From: a virus
Reading direction: 5' to 3' (one strand)
Virus record (IMG/VR): IMGVR_UViG_3300017989_000003
Coordinates: 1-64,000 of that record
DNA length: 64,000 nucleotides
Shown here: positions 18,491 through 29,600 of the stretch, piece after piece
Position numbering within the stretch: position 1 is the stretch's first letter
Layout: each line of letters begins with the position of its first letter
Program-made: the position numbers and the translations under genes
The notes under the pieces: model-generated
Told to the model about the DNA's origin: nothing
Seen by the model: only the letters and a program-made list of their open reading frames with translations
The model's database searches: none

Positions 18491-19221
18491 TGACAGTATC
18501 TGAAAAACCAATAAGTCCTGTAACGTATAGGACTCCTAAAGATAAAGGGTTGCCTGTTGGGTATTTGGTGATAGACCCTCTTGGAGCTAATTACAAGGAG
18601 TATAAGAGGATAGCTGACTTAAGTAACTATCCTATACAATATCCTTTGTACTTGCAGTTTCTGGATTTTGAGTATGGAATCCAAGATAATGTTATACATA
18701 ACTACGATGATGTAGCCCCTTATATGCGGTCTGAACGACACAAATTCTATTCTGGCTCTCAGAACGTACAACTTGAGGTTATGGTCAGATTTTTTTCTAC
18801 ATGGAACGCCAAGGCAGAGGTTCATGCTAGTTATGAGTATCTACTAGCATTACAATACCCGTGGATTGACCCCCAAGGTGGATATAAATATGTTCCTCCA
18901 AAGTTGATTTTTGTTGCTAATTGGAGTATTCGAAGAACTGGGTATATTACAGCGATGAATACGACGTGGTTTAATCCTGTTGGATACGAACAGGAAGTGT
19001 ATATGACTCCAAGTACTAAGTACGGTGAACGGCAATATGCGGTTGTTAATTTTTATGCGGAAATGCTACTTACTTTCACGGTAGTTGGTAGCACAGTGTA
19101 CAATGGTAGCTTTAGGGATATTCCGTCAGCAAATACTAAGTTTGACAATTATAACAGGGCGTTACCTAATCTTGCAACTATGCCGTATCCATATGCTACA
19201 CCGCCTGGTTACCATTCATAG
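18490..19221 (+). CDS. Probable baseplate/tail-tube junction protein
   Basis: 243 residues; ATG 18490 overlaps the tape-measure stop by one base. A central segment (YLLALQYPWIDPQGG, YVPPKLIFVANWSIRRTGYI, TTWFNPVGYEQEVYM, then a long strand with VNFYAEMLLTFTV) follows the layout seen in tube-initiator or junction proteins such as T4 gp48/gp54: a YP box, a PP-strand, a G-turn and a strand ending in a V-x-F motif. The N-terminal half is unlike known families. Location between tape measure and gp53-like gene agrees. Family membership is inferred, not certain. Confidence 0.45.
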   Translation: MTVSEKPISPVTYRTPKDKGLPVGYLVIDPLGANYKEYKRIADLSNYPIQYPLYLQFLDFEYGIQDNVIHNYDDVAPYMRSERHKFYSGSQNVQLEVMVRFFSTWNAKAEVHASYEYLLALQYPWIDPQGGYKYVPPKLIFVANWSIRRTGYITAMNTTWFNPVGYEQEVYMTPSTKYGERQYAVVNFYAEMLLTFTVVGSTVYNGSFRDIPSANTKFDNYNRALPNLATMPYPYATPPGYHS

Positions 19222-19230
19222 GAGAGAGAG

Positions 19231-19554
19231 ATGCTATCACGTAGTTCAAGATATATTGATACTGAAATTCTTAGATATGACTCTAAGGACTGTTTTGATT
19301 TGTGGAAGCGTGTGTCTGAAATCTTACATAGCGATGATTCATTAAATTTTCTTGAGCATACAGTTAATTCACCTGAAGTTGGGTGTTTGGACTTAATCGC
19401 TGATAGGTATTATAACAATGAGAGGCTGTGGTGGTTTATCGCTGCGTTTAATAACATAATCGACCCTGTTGCGGATATGTATCCTGGACAGACTCTAAAA
19501 ATACCGTCTTTGCTGTTTATTCAATCTTTTATAGCGAGAAGTCAGAATGGGTGA
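19231..19554 (+). CDS. gp53-like baseplate wedge protein with LysM-like motif
   Basis: 107 residues; ATG 19231 after AGGAGAGAG. The C-terminal half holds the LysM/gp53 signature: LDLIADRYYNNERLWWFIAA, then FNNIIDPVADMYPGQTLKIP. In T4, gp53 is a wedge component that helps join wedges; small LysM-type baseplate proteins do the same in other myophages. Its last 8 nt overlap the start of the hub gene, suggesting translational coupling. Confidence 0.8.
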   Translation: MLSRSSRYIDTEILRYDSKDCFDLWKRVSEILHSDDSLNFLEHTVNSPEVGCLDLIADRYYNNERLWWFIAAFNNIIDPVADMYPGQTLKIPSLLFIQSFIARSQNG

Positions 19555-21961
19555 TAGTGTTGAGACACAACAGGTTTTACTGGAAATTATTCTTAATAAG
19601 GTGCGTATATTCCCTTCTTCAGAAGATGCTGATTACACTACTGTAGATGGTAAAAAAATTGACGGACTAAACCCAATTTATTTATCGCAGATAGGAGTAG
19701 AGAGTGTAAGAGTGGCGTTTGGTGAAGGTGGTTTTGATATAGAAGTTGTATTGTTTGACCCATCTATGGCGGCGTTGGATATAATTATTTACGGTGTGCC
19801 GTTCGCGGACAATGTTATTAAAGTAACGTTAGGTTGGATGGGGGATGGTCTTGACGAGAACAAGCGTACATTTGAAGGTAACTTGGTATCTGTACGTCCA
19901 GATATAACTGCTGGTGGTGTAAGGTACACTCTTAATTATTATTACTCATGGGTCGTTTATGGCGCTATAAAGAGTGATAATGAGTTTGTGGATTTTATTA
20001 CAAGAGTTTACGATGATGGATATTTTACTATAACTCCGTATACTTACTCATACCAGGATGACCCAGACAGCGATGTTTTTAAGGTTATATTGCGTTCTTT
20101 TACGACTGATTACACATGGGATATGTACGAAGATATGTCGCTGTTACTGTCGTACTCGTTAATGGAACTGTTGTTTGAGAGGTTTATGCGAAAGGATGTA
20201 GTTGTAAATGTAAATGGTTCTCCTGTAGTTTTGTTTAAGAGCGAGTATGTGGCGTATGTTAGAGGGCTCATGCGTCGTGTGAAAAATGGAGAAATTGAGC
20301 TTGCTAGATGCGTTAAAGTTATTAATAAATTACTTACAGGGAATTATATATTTCCAGATATAGGGGGTTTTGAGAACTATAGGGCGTATTATAAGCTATA
20401 TGTACATGGTAGTGGAGAGACTGGTTCAGAGTTAATGGCTGATAGTGCTACTTTATACAACAGTGTGGCGCATGTATCAGTTTTTAATAACCCTGATGAC
20501 TGTGTGTTGGGAAAGCCGGATTTTAGTGGATGTTTTACGCCTGTACATATACTGTTAATATTTGCTGCTTTGTACGGAATGGACGTTGAGATTGGTGAAG
20601 GGCTATTAAGGTCGTCCCAAAATGGGACTAAGGATAGTCTGTCTGTGTTTCTAAATGAGAAGGTAATGTCTATTCCTTATGCTGCTTATAGGGATTGCCG
20701 TGACACAGATGTTTTTGGGTACATGCGTGACGTGTTTGAATTTGCTACTAATAAACTTGACTCACTAGTTCGTACGTCAAGTTTTGGTATTAATGTCCTG
20801 TCAAATCCACCTTCTGGGTATACCCAGAAGGAGTACGCTGAAATGATTGGTGGGGCATTTTTCGCCGATAGATTACATGTTACTATTGTTTATATTCTCC
20901 GAAAGGTATTTGCTGAAGGAAAATCTGCTGAATTTAGCGACGATGAGCTTAAGGGTGTAATGGACGCTAGGCGTGGCAATGTCCCGTCTGAGGATGTAGC
21001 TAAGTCATACGCTGAATTCGCTATTAATTCATATGATGAGTCGCTTGGGTTCCACCGATATAAATTCAGCCAGGATTTTTATTCAGACTTAAGTTACACG
21101 CGTAACCCAGGAGACAAGCTTCTTGGGTTCTTACAGGATATGTTCAAGTATAGTGGATTTTACTCGCCAACTGGTTTTTCAGATTCGGCGGATGAAGACC
21201 CAGATTTGCTAAGATTGTTTGTAGATATAGCGCCTAGTAAAAATACAGGTAAGAGCGTAATTATTGTAAAGGGCGAACAGGTAGATATGCGTTTTAAGCC
21301 TACTCATATCTTTACTTACCCACGACAGAGTATTAAAGAGAAAGTGACCTCATTTGAAGTTGTCTCTGATGGCGGTGTATTTTTACCGTACTATGGCGGT
21401 ATTTTAGTTAATGACTTTAGTTCTATTCCGACAAGTTTGACCAGGAAAACTAAGTCAACCGACTTTAAGCCATCTCTTGTTGAGGGAGAGACTGTATGTA
21501 GGCTATACTCTGATGTAAATCTGGACAAAATTAAAGAACTTGTGAAGAAGACTGAGGATATTAACGCTAAGGTTATGACTGAGACGGCTAGAGCGGTAAT
21601 ATCTAAGTTAGTGTATCCGTTTTATTCGTCGGTTAAGCGGCGAGAACCTTTTGATATAGCTACTTATACTGCATCGTTGGTGTCGTTTCAACGTGTTGGT
21701 ATGATACAAGCTGATATGGAGATTATAGGAGATGTCAACGTAGACTTGTTTGACTACATATTTATAAGTATTGTTACTGAAAATTACACTATGTATCATC
21801 TAAGTGGTGTTTATCTGATTACACACGTTGAACATTCAGTAGCTGTAGGAACGTCGTTTACGACGAAACTGGCTATTCAGAGGATGGGTTCGTACGCTAG
21901 GGGAATAAAAGCTATTGATGTAGCTAACTTGCGTAAGTTTAAGCTCGAGGAGGAGAAATAG
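19547..21961 (+). CDS. Baseplate hub protein (gp27/gpD-like)
   Basis: 804 residues; ATG 19547 overlaps the previous gene by 8 nt. The N-terminal 130 residues (LSQIGVESVRVAFGEGGFDI, then DNVIKVTLGWMG and FEGNLVSVRPDI) and the C-terminal 130 (DIATYTASLVSFQRVGMIQA, then DYIFISIVTENYTMYHLSGV with YLITHVEHSV) follow the hub layout of gp27/gpD/Mu gp44: two beta-barrel domains forming the trimer ring on which the needle sits. The roughly 450-residue middle is long for the family and helical, with no lysozyme motif. The needle gene follows after 2 nt. Confidence 0.75.
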   Translation: MGDSVETQQVLLEIILNKVRIFPSSEDADYTTVDGKKIDGLNPIYLSQIGVESVRVAFGEGGFDIEVVLFDPSMAALDIIIYGVPFADNVIKVTLGWMGDGLDENKRTFEGNLVSVRPDITAGGVRYTLNYYYSWVVYGAIKSDNEFVDFITRVYDDGYFTITPYTYSYQDDPDSDVFKVILRSFTTDYTWDMYEDMSLLLSYSLMELLFERFMRKDVVVNVNGSPVVLFKSEYVAYVRGLMRRVKNGEIELARCVKVINKLLTGNYIFPDIGGFENYRAYYKLYVHGSGETGSELMADSATLYNSVAHVSVFNNPDDCVLGKPDFSGCFTPVHILLIFAALYGMDVEIGEGLLRSSQNGTKDSLSVFLNEKVMSIPYAAYRDCRDTDVFGYMRDVFEFATNKLDSLVRTSSFGINVLSNPPSGYTQKEYAEMIGGAFFADRLHVTIVYILRKVFAEGKSAEFSDDELKGVMDARRGNVPSEDVAKSYAEFAINSYDESLGFHRYKFSQDFYSDLSYTRNPGDKLLGFLQDMFKYSGFYSPTGFSDSADEDPDLLRLFVDIAPSKNTGKSVIIVKGEQVDMRFKPTHIFTYPRQSIKEKVTSFEVVSDGGVFLPYYGGILVNDFSSIPTSLTRKTKSTDFKPSLVEGETVCRLYSDVNLDKIKELVKKTEDINAKVMTETARAVISKLVYPFYSSVKRREPFDIATYTASLVSFQRVGMIQADMEIIGDVNVDLFDYIFISIVTENYTMYHLSGVYLITHVEHSVAVGTSFTTKLAIQRMGSYARGIKAIDVANLRKFKLEEEK

Positions 21962-21963
21962 GT

Positions 21964-22947
21964 ATGAAGTACGATGGAGTATACAGTGGATTTGTTGCTA
22001 GTGTTGACGGAGCTACTTCTAAAGAAGGTGTTAAGTCTGACGGTACTTTTCAGAAAATAAAGGTCATAGTTCCTGGTATCGATGCTATTGACGCTGATAT
22101 CAATGTCTTGCCTAATGCAGTGGTTAGATATAATAGGGCTGGGGATGGTTGGGGCGAGGTTTATCCTGTGTTGCCTAAGGATAGTGTCATAGTCGAGTTT
22201 GAGGGAGGTGACCCCACTAGACGTATAATTACAGGAATGGCGCATGGTTCTTGGAAGTTACCCGTGTTTTTTGCAGCTAATTATCCTCATCGTGAGGGGT
22301 TTGTCAGCCGTGGGGGTCATCTGCTTGCTTTTGATAATTTTGTTGATTACGATGTAATGAGGTCATTTATACTTATGTCGTCGATTGGTGGAAACTCTAT
22401 TAGGATGCGTGATTTTTATTCTACGCTAGAGGGTTCCATTAATACTGGAGCTAAAATAGTTCTTCGAGGAACGGCGTCTGATTCTGACGATACTTTTCCA
22501 ACTAACGTTGGTGTGTTAATTACGGGTAATCCAGATGTGAGTGTGTCTCCTCTTAAAAATTATACTATTAAATTTGACGAGGAAAATCTTGAGCTAGAGA
22601 TAAAAAGTCGCGAAGGTTATACTGTGACTTTACGGGATAAAGATGCCTCGGGTGGTTCTGTCAATAAAGGTATTACTGTAAAGACACAAACTGGTCGAGA
22701 GATAGTAATCGACGAAGAAGATGGTAAGATATATATTAGGAATACAGATGAAATTCATTTGAGTGGAAGTAAAGTTGTCGTTGATAGTGATTTGGAGGTT
22801 AACGGTAAGATTGATGCCACTGACAATATATCTACTCTTGGTGAGGTGTTTGATACGTATATGGGCGTGCCAAGTAATTTAAGTCAGCATGACCACACTA
22901 TTCCTCCTCCTCAGGGTGGTACTACTATTCCTCCACGGACACCGTAA
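21964..22947 (+). CDS. Cell-puncturing needle (gp5/gpV-like) with HxH tip
   Basis: 327 residues; GAGGAGAAA precedes ATG 21964. Residues 1-95 look like the OB-fold base (FQKIKVIVPGID, then YPVLPKDSVIVEFEGGDPTR). Residues 190-300 are short alternating strands typical of an intertwined beta-helix (YTVTLRDKDASGG, GREIVIDEEDGKIYIRN, SGSKVVVDSDLEVNGKI). The C-terminus reads QHDHTIPPPQGGTT: an HxH pair, which in P2 gpV and related needles binds the iron ion at the tip. It has no lysozyme domain. The needle pierces the outer layer on contraction. Confidence 0.85.
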   Translation: MKYDGVYSGFVASVDGATSKEGVKSDGTFQKIKVIVPGIDAIDADINVLPNAVVRYNRAGDGWGEVYPVLPKDSVIVEFEGGDPTRRIITGMAHGSWKLPVFFAANYPHREGFVSRGGHLLAFDNFVDYDVMRSFILMSSIGGNSIRMRDFYSTLEGSINTGAKIVLRGTASDSDDTFPTNVGVLITGNPDVSVSPLKNYTIKFDEENLELEIKSREGYTVTLRDKDASGGSVNKGITVKTQTGREIVIDEEDGKIYIRNTDEIHLSGSKVVVDSDLEVNGKIDATDNISTLGEVFDTYMGVPSNLSQHDHTIPPPQGGTTIPPRTP

Positions 22948-22957
22948 AGAGGTTAAA

Positions 22958-23329
22958 ATGGATTATAGAGGATTGGCTGCACCGATAACTAAAGGAAATG
23001 GCGGTTATTTTGTATCTGCTAGATTCGAGGAGTTAGTTTGGTCTTCGATATCGTTAATACTGTTTACGCCATTAGGTTCGACGCCAGGTAGACGTAAATT
23101 TGGTACGTCTATTGTAGATATGGTATTCGCGCAGGTTGATTACTTAATGCTTTATGAGCTTCAAGCTCAAATTAAAGGCGCTATCGAAAAATACGAACCG
23201 CGAGTTTTTGTAGATAGTGTGGTTTGTTATCAACAACAGCATTCTGTTTATGCTAAAATAAGATTGAGAATTCGAAGAAGTCTACAGACTACGGAAAGAA
23301 TTCTAGTTTTTAATGATTTTGAGGTGTAA
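22958..23329 (+). CDS. gp25-like baseplate wedge protein
   Basis: 123 residues from ATG 22958 (AAGAGG upstream; the frame is open further 5' without a site). The family signature is present: ISLILFTPLGSTPGRRKFGT near residue 32, then a helix with LYELQAQIKGAIEKYEPRV and VDSVVCY. This is the gp25/lysozyme-like wedge fold of T4, P2 W and R-type pyocins, which helps nucleate sheath assembly. It overlaps nothing and is followed 2 nt later by the gp6-like gene, the usual partner order. Confidence 0.9.
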   Translation: MDYRGLAAPITKGNGGYFVSARFEELVWSSISLILFTPLGSTPGRRKFGTSIVDMVFAQVDYLMLYELQAQIKGAIEKYEPRVFVDSVVCYQQQHSVYAKIRLRIRRSLQTTERILVFNDFEV

Positions 23330-23331
23330 AT

Positions 23332-26300
23332 ATGACGTTACCTACTACACTTGATTACACGGCTCGAGATTTTGACTCAATAAAAATCTCGTTGGAAAAT
23401 TATGTTAGAGCCACAGAACCCACACTGTGGACTGATTTCTTTGAAAGTAATTTGGGTGTTTTACTCATAGATTTTAATGCGTATGTGGGCGATATTGTGT
23501 CATTTGTTGCTGATAGAATATCAGAGGAAGTGTTTCCTGTTACAGCCAAAAGGCGTAATAGTCTCATAAAATACGCGAGAGGCGTGGCGTATTCACCGCA
23601 AGGTTCGTCTCCGTCGACTGTTCGCGTAGTTGCGAATAATGACTCTATACCATCTACTTTTAGTACACAGGGTCTGTTGTTTTATGCAGGTACTGTTTTT
23701 ACGGTAGATGAGGTTACGTTTGAGTTAATTAAGGACTACTATTTTCCTGCACTCACTAATCCAGTTGAGATGGATTTTACGTCGGGTCTGTCTGACGCTG
23801 AAACTTTTATTGCTGATGGTAGACAATGGCAAGAATATACTGTTGAAGTTGACGACGTGATAAATGATTCATGGAAAGTATTTGTGGATGGAATCGAGTG
23901 GGATTTCGTGGATAATTTGCTTTTTTATGAAGCTGAGCGTGTTTACGAAGTAGTGTATGAAGACGACGGTAGTATTACCGTTAGGTTTGGTAATGGCGTT
24001 CATGGTCTTATTCCTGCTTCTGGTTTATCTGTTGAAATACGATATAGGTATGGTGGCGGAATAAGTGGTAATATTGAATCTAGGTCAGTTAACACGACTA
24101 TTACTGGATATTTCGATGACGGCAGTTCCGCTTCTATTAGCATAAATAACCCGAATCGTGCTTCAGGCGGCGAAGACCCTGAAACTATTGAACACATTAA
24201 ACAATGGTTGCCCGGTTGGATTAAATCTAACAATAGGGCTGTGTCTGTTGAAGACTATATGACATTAGTTAATAAATTTACAGACCCTGATTATGGTTCT
24301 CCATATCGTGCTAATGCTCGGTTACGTATTAGTGGTTTCGGTAACATAATCGGTGGTATATACCTAGAATCTGCATTGATGCCGTATGTGGAGTCATCTT
24401 CGTTTGAGATATTTGCTGTTGGTGATGGCTCCACTACTAATTTTACTTACAATACATTACAAAAACCTATAGTCCCGTATACTGTTAGAATTACGGGTTA
24501 TTTGACCTTTGGTTTTCCGCCAACTACTGTTGCGTTTGAGGTGAGGGATGATGGGCGTGGTGGACTTGAGAGTGATTATATTATAGGAGGCTCAGTGGAC
24601 TACGATAACGGTATTATACAAGTTAGTTTTCGAACTGGTAATGCCCCTGTAGCTTCTGCTGGGATTTCCTTATATTACGAATTTTCTCCAGTGTCAATAA
24701 CAGGTGTTAACAGGTACGACTATTCCCATTTGCTAGGAATAGGTGATGGAATAGTTACGGCGTTTAGTGACACTATTATAATACCAACTAGTTTATTAGT
24801 ACCGAATGAAGATGCTTATTTGTTTTCGTCTATTAACGATTTTGGGATAAGGTTGAAAACTGTGTTGGACAATGCAGGTACTGACATTCCGATTGACCTT
24901 TTTGACGGCTCTTTAACCGTTCCAGTAACTCAACCTGTTGGTACATTTACGGACTTAACTGGTGCCCCAGACCCAAATGTGATATCTAGTACGATAAATT
25001 ATGAATCTGGGTTTATATCAATAACATTCGCGCATCCTGTAAAACTAGATGAGGGAATTAAAATATACTTCACAGCGTTTAATTTTAATTGGGATGAAGG
25101 CGATGGTATTAGCGTGGCATTTTCAGGTTATGTCGGTGAGGACATAGTTCCAGGAACGTTGCGAGTGCATCTAGTTGTAGGTACAACTGATATATTTATC
25201 CGTGATAATCTAGTGGCTGGTGTGTGGTCTCTAATAGTGATAAATGCGGCTACTGGGGTGTCTGTTGTTACATCTGATATAGATTATGATGCAGGATATT
25301 TGTCATTCACACTGTCCCATCCACCGGATAATCTTACGCTAGTTTCGTTAGCGTATAGAACTGCCGCCGAGGTTACTGACTTGCCTTACGGAGTTATGAA
25401 CTTTGTGACTGCTATAGATAGTACTACGGGAGGTCTTGATAACGCTGGTGTTTACCAGTGGTTATCTGATAGGTGGAATTTACTTGTAAAACAGGGTGAA
25501 TTTGATTACGCTCTTCCTGCTAACGTTGTTGACCTGTGGCTATGGTCACAGGATACCGATGGGTATTTAGCGTTTGCGTCTGAAGGTCTTATAGATGCGG
25601 TGAGGGATTGGTTACTTGATTATGAGATTTCGACTGTGCAATTGAATGTAGAGTCAGGATTACTACAGCCGTTTAATATAGACATAGGAACTGTGTATTA
25701 CGATAAACAGTATGAGGTTAATGACATTCGGATTGACATACAAGAAGCTATTCGGCAATTGTTAACGTCAGACGCCGTGTATCCTGGTGAGGAAATTACA
25801 GTATCTGAATTATATAGTGCTATTTATGACGTTGAGGGTGTGTTGGGGTTCAAAATGTTGTCTCCAACATCTAATATATCGCTATCGAAGAATGAGATGG
25901 CTTCTTTTGGTAAAGTTGAACGTTATGACACTGGGGTTAAGGGTCTTCCGTCAGAGCAAACTATTGGTTATGGTGACCCTAGTATCCCAACTTTAGTGTT
26001 TTCATCAACTTTGTCAGGGGTTGGAGCATCTAATAATGTCATTGAAACCGCTAATTCTGTTATTGTCGAGACGTATGTTGTAACTCCTACTGGTATAGAA
26101 TTCAGTCAGGCAAAAAGTATAGTAGGGGCTGTTCCTGGTGTTATGGAGTTTGTAAATACTGTTGGTAATTACGTTGATACCTTAGCTGCTAATTCGTATG
26201 TTAATGTATCCACTGGAGCTATTCAGGTAACATATAATGGTGGAAATCCTCCAGATACTGATGTGGCAGTGGTGGTAACATATTGGACTGAGCATTTTGT

Positions 26301-26610
26301 CGTAATAAGTCAACTTATGTACTATCCTGTAACGGGTGGTACTGTAAGATTAGAATTTGGAGATTTGCTTATTGTAGATGACGGTGCGGGTAATCTTGTG
26401 TCAAATCAAGTTTCGGGTTCGATAGATTATGATACTGGTGCCCTAAAATTTGATTTTAATAATGACACATTATCTATACCACCACCTATTGACGGTGAGT
26501 CTCTTTTAGCTACGTATAATTATACATATAAGGCTAATTTTGTGCCTTTGGTGAAAGGAAGTGTGACTGACAAGATGGGTTATTGTCCTGATTGGGACTG
26601 TCCAGATTAA
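23332..26610 (+). CDS. gp6/J-like baseplate wedge protein with repeated beta domains
   Basis: 1092 residues; ATG 23332. The N-terminus (LDYTARDFDSIKISLENYV, then ESNLGVLLIDFNAYVGDIVS, ISEEVFPVTAKRRNSLIKYA) and GNGVHGLIPASG with GGEDPETIEHIKQWLPGW identify the baseplate J/gp6 family. From about residue 364 to 690 three copies of the DDGxG...DYxTG domain interrupt the usual order; the rest of the J core (VNVESG-type strand, DIRIDIQEAIRQLL, ISELYSAIYDVEGV-like) follows. Two more copies close the C-terminus. The result is much longer than typical gp6. The role is wedge ring formation around the hub. Confidence 0.85.
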   Translation: MTLPTTLDYTARDFDSIKISLENYVRATEPTLWTDFFESNLGVLLIDFNAYVGDIVSFVADRISEEVFPVTAKRRNSLIKYARGVAYSPQGSSPSTVRVVANNDSIPSTFSTQGLLFYAGTVFTVDEVTFELIKDYYFPALTNPVEMDFTSGLSDAETFIADGRQWQEYTVEVDDVINDSWKVFVDGIEWDFVDNLLFYEAERVYEVVYEDDGSITVRFGNGVHGLIPASGLSVEIRYRYGGGISGNIESRSVNTTITGYFDDGSSASISINNPNRASGGEDPETIEHIKQWLPGWIKSNNRAVSVEDYMTLVNKFTDPDYGSPYRANARLRISGFGNIIGGIYLESALMPYVESSSFEIFAVGDGSTTNFTYNTLQKPIVPYTVRITGYLTFGFPPTTVAFEVRDDGRGGLESDYIIGGSVDYDNGIIQVSFRTGNAPVASAGISLYYEFSPVSITGVNRYDYSHLLGIGDGIVTAFSDTIIIPTSLLVPNEDAYLFSSINDFGIRLKTVLDNAGTDIPIDLFDGSLTVPVTQPVGTFTDLTGAPDPNVISSTINYESGFISITFAHPVKLDEGIKIYFTAFNFNWDEGDGISVAFSGYVGEDIVPGTLRVHLVVGTTDIFIRDNLVAGVWSLIVINAATGVSVVTSDIDYDAGYLSFTLSHPPDNLTLVSLAYRTAAEVTDLPYGVMNFVTAIDSTTGGLDNAGVYQWLSDRWNLLVKQGEFDYALPANVVDLWLWSQDTDGYLAFASEGLIDAVRDWLLDYEISTVQLNVESGLLQPFNIDIGTVYYDKQYEVNDIRIDIQEAIRQLLTSDAVYPGEEITVSELYSAIYDVEGVLGFKMLSPTSNISLSKNEMASFGKVERYDTGVKGLPSEQTIGYGDPSIPTLVFSSTLSGVGASNNVIETANSVIVETYVVTPTGIEFSQAKSIVGAVPGVMEFVNTVGNYVDTLAANSYVNVSTGAIQVTYNGGNPPDTDVAVVVTYWTEHFVVISQLMYYPVTGGTVRLEFGDLLIVDDGAGNLVSNQVSGSIDYDTGALKFDFNNDTLSIPPPIDGESLLATYNYTYKANFVPLVKGSVTDKMGYCPDWDCPD

Positions 26611-26624
26611 TAAGTGTCAATTTT

Positions 26625-26680
26625 GTCAAGGGGTAATTTGCAACCAGTAACGAATTACCCCTTGACGACAACTGTCAAGG
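26625..26680 (+). repeat. Dispersed palindromic element, copy 3 (most complete hairpin)
   Basis: Perfect 14-bp arms GTCAAGGGGTAATT (26625-26638) and AATTACCCCTTGAC (26653-26666) enclose TGCAACCAGTAACG, followed by GACAACTGTC. A second smaller pairing, GGTAA-type against TTACC, is possible in related copies. It fills the gap between the gp6-like and gpI-like genes. There is no poly-T tail. Confidence 0.95.
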
Positions 26681-26686
26681 ATTGCT

Positions 26687-29600
26687 ATGTTAAAGATAGA
26701 AGTTACAACGCCAAACGTAGTAAATAACGTAGTTTTCGGAGAAAATGTTGAGTTATCGTACTTATTATACGATGCCTCATACAGTCTTTGTGATTTGTCT
26801 GTAGAGTATAGCATTAATTCAGGTCTTACGTGGAATGCTTGTACGCCAAATTTACTAAATCCTTTGCATGAGAATCCAGCCAATTTAACCTCGTCTCCGT
26901 CAGGTGTTAAACATTTTTTCGTATGGGAGTCTCCGACTGATATACCTAGTACCGGCTCTGTTAGGATTAGAATTCAAGCTACTAATTTACCTAGTAATCA
27001 GGCTATAACTGACTTATTCCAAGTTGATAATATACACGCTATTGTGTTGGTTGCAACACCCGATAAATTACAGACAGGTAGTTTTACTATTGGCTATACT
27101 GTATATAACTATTCTGGAGATGACGCTGATATTGTTTGTTATTACTCAAAAGACGGAGGCTATAACTGGTGGGAAGCTAAGGAAGATGTGAGTATTGGCG
27201 ATGGAGTTGAAAATTTAAGTACGTCTGTAGATGGTGATACCCATTTATTTGGGTGGGATAGTGCTGAGGATATTCCTGTTGGGTCTGTATATGTTAAAAT
27301 TGAGCCCTCTAATTCGAGTACATCCGAGATTGGGTATTCTGGCTCATCTGAAGAATTTTTTGTAAATAATACGACTTCTTGGCTTGAGAAGAAAGTACCA
27401 TTTACATTATTTGCTCTTGACCCTGATGATGTACTTAAATTCTACATTAATATATTGGACTTTGAACGGGCGCATAACACTGAGATAACCACCTCACTAA
27501 TAGAGCTTTTGGACCCACTAAAATGCCCTGAACAGTATTTGAATGTATTAGGGGATACTCTGGGGGTGAGACTAGACGGTGAAGCTCCAACTGATATAAA
27601 ACGTAGGCAGATAGCGTCTGCGGTATTATGGTACAAAGAAAAAGGTACTTTATCAGCGTTCGAAGCATTTTTCATGACATTGGGTTATAAAATAGATGTG
27701 TACGAAGTAACTACGGATGGTAAAGATTGTGATACTGATTTTGTAAGTAGTAATTGGTATAAGACGGCTAGACTTAGACTAACGTTTCTAAAGTATGATG
27801 ATGACGCATGGATAGAGCCATGGGAAACAGAAGAATTGATGTCGCTTCTTGAGGAAGTTAGACCAATTCATGACCTTATAACAACATATAACTGGGGATT
27901 TGATTTTAGCGAAGTACTCTTGTTTGATGATGATAACGAAAAAGACGTGCTTGTAGATAGATTGAGTTACATAGCAGACGAGTGGATTAACCCACCTTTG
28001 GAGATAGAGCTATTTGATGCATGGTTTGGGGATGGTATTCTGGCTACGTTCGCTGGTATAATACCATTACCAGCTGGTGTACAAATTTTACCTGAGTCAC
28101 TCCAAGTGTTTGCCACTGGTGTTGGTAATCAGCCAATGATTGGTACTGATGACGGTCTTGGTATAATTGATGGGGCGTATATAATAAACGGAACTATTGA
28201 CTACGTCACTGGGTCGATTTTTGTACTATTTGGCGTTGCTCCAGATATTGGGGCTGAGGTTACTATAAAATATTCGTTGGATTCGTCTTATTACAGTTAT
28301 CCGATTGATGCCCCCCATCATTACTACACTAGAGATGGAAATTCGTTACTTGTTCGCGATAGGGCGTGGTTAACGCAAGTAGCTCCGTTTGACGTGACTG
28401 TTGGGGTTATTGATAGCGTAGGAACGCTTTTACCTGCTACTGCTAGTAGAATGGGGGTATTGATTGATATATTTCAAACTAGCTCTAATCGTAAAGTAGC
28501 CACTGTCTGTGAATATGATAACGGTAATTTACGTAATGTCGAGAATGTCATCCATAATGACATAAACGATTATTTACTATTAGCGAATACTGTTGGTGGT
28601 GTCCCTGTTTATGGCGGAAACTTAAATAACAATGTTATCCCAAGTTCTGTAATCATGTCTATAGATGAGTTATGGGCGTATGATGACGGAAATGGGGTCT
28701 TATCTGGCTCTGGTAACATAAGTGGTGTACCTACAGATTTAACTGGTACTATTACGTATGATACAGGAGCTATTTCTGTTACGCTTAATCCTGCCCCTGG
28801 TGTTGCCGGCATTCCAATAAATATAAATTACAAAACTTACGAATATTTTGTTACAGGTACTGGTGGAGCTATGCCTGCGGTGTTGTACACCACAGATTTC
28901 ACAAATATAGAGCCAGGAACGGTGAGAATATTTTCTCGGGACGGAGAGTTGGCTTCAGATGATACGGTAGGCAACATAACAGGCAGTGGAATCACGGGTA
29001 CAATAAACTACGCTACTGGTGCGATGAATCTTAGTTTTGCTTCATCCGTGCTAAATTGGAATTATGGAGTCCAATACCGTATTTATCCATTACGTGTTGA
29101 TGAGGGTTTATCGAGACTTAACCGGGGTATGCAGAGTGTTATAGCTACAGGAGATGGTGTTTCAACTATATTTCGTTCTACGCTTGACCCTAATGGAGTT
29201 CCAGTCTCGCTAGGGAGTTTATTATCTCCAATACCTATACTTCCAGGTTCATTTTATGTTAAATCAGCTCTAAATTCTGGAAGGAGTGATACTACACAGC
29301 CTTTTGGTAACGTAGTTGGTAGTATAACTGGGACAATCGAGTGGTCGTCAGGATTCTATGAGTTAGTATTTGCAGTAGCCCCAGCTGACGGTGAGGAAAT
29401 AGTAGCGGGATGGGAGAGTAACTACCTTAATTTGGTGTTTGAGCAACCATTCGACCAAAGTTTGTACAATGTACAAGTACGTAATTCGTGGAATACTATT
29501 GATAGTAATTATGACCAGGCTAATAGTCATCATTACACTCGCGATAGCTATAATTATTCATACTCGAAGCCGTTTATAGGGCGTGAGGGTCACGCTCATA

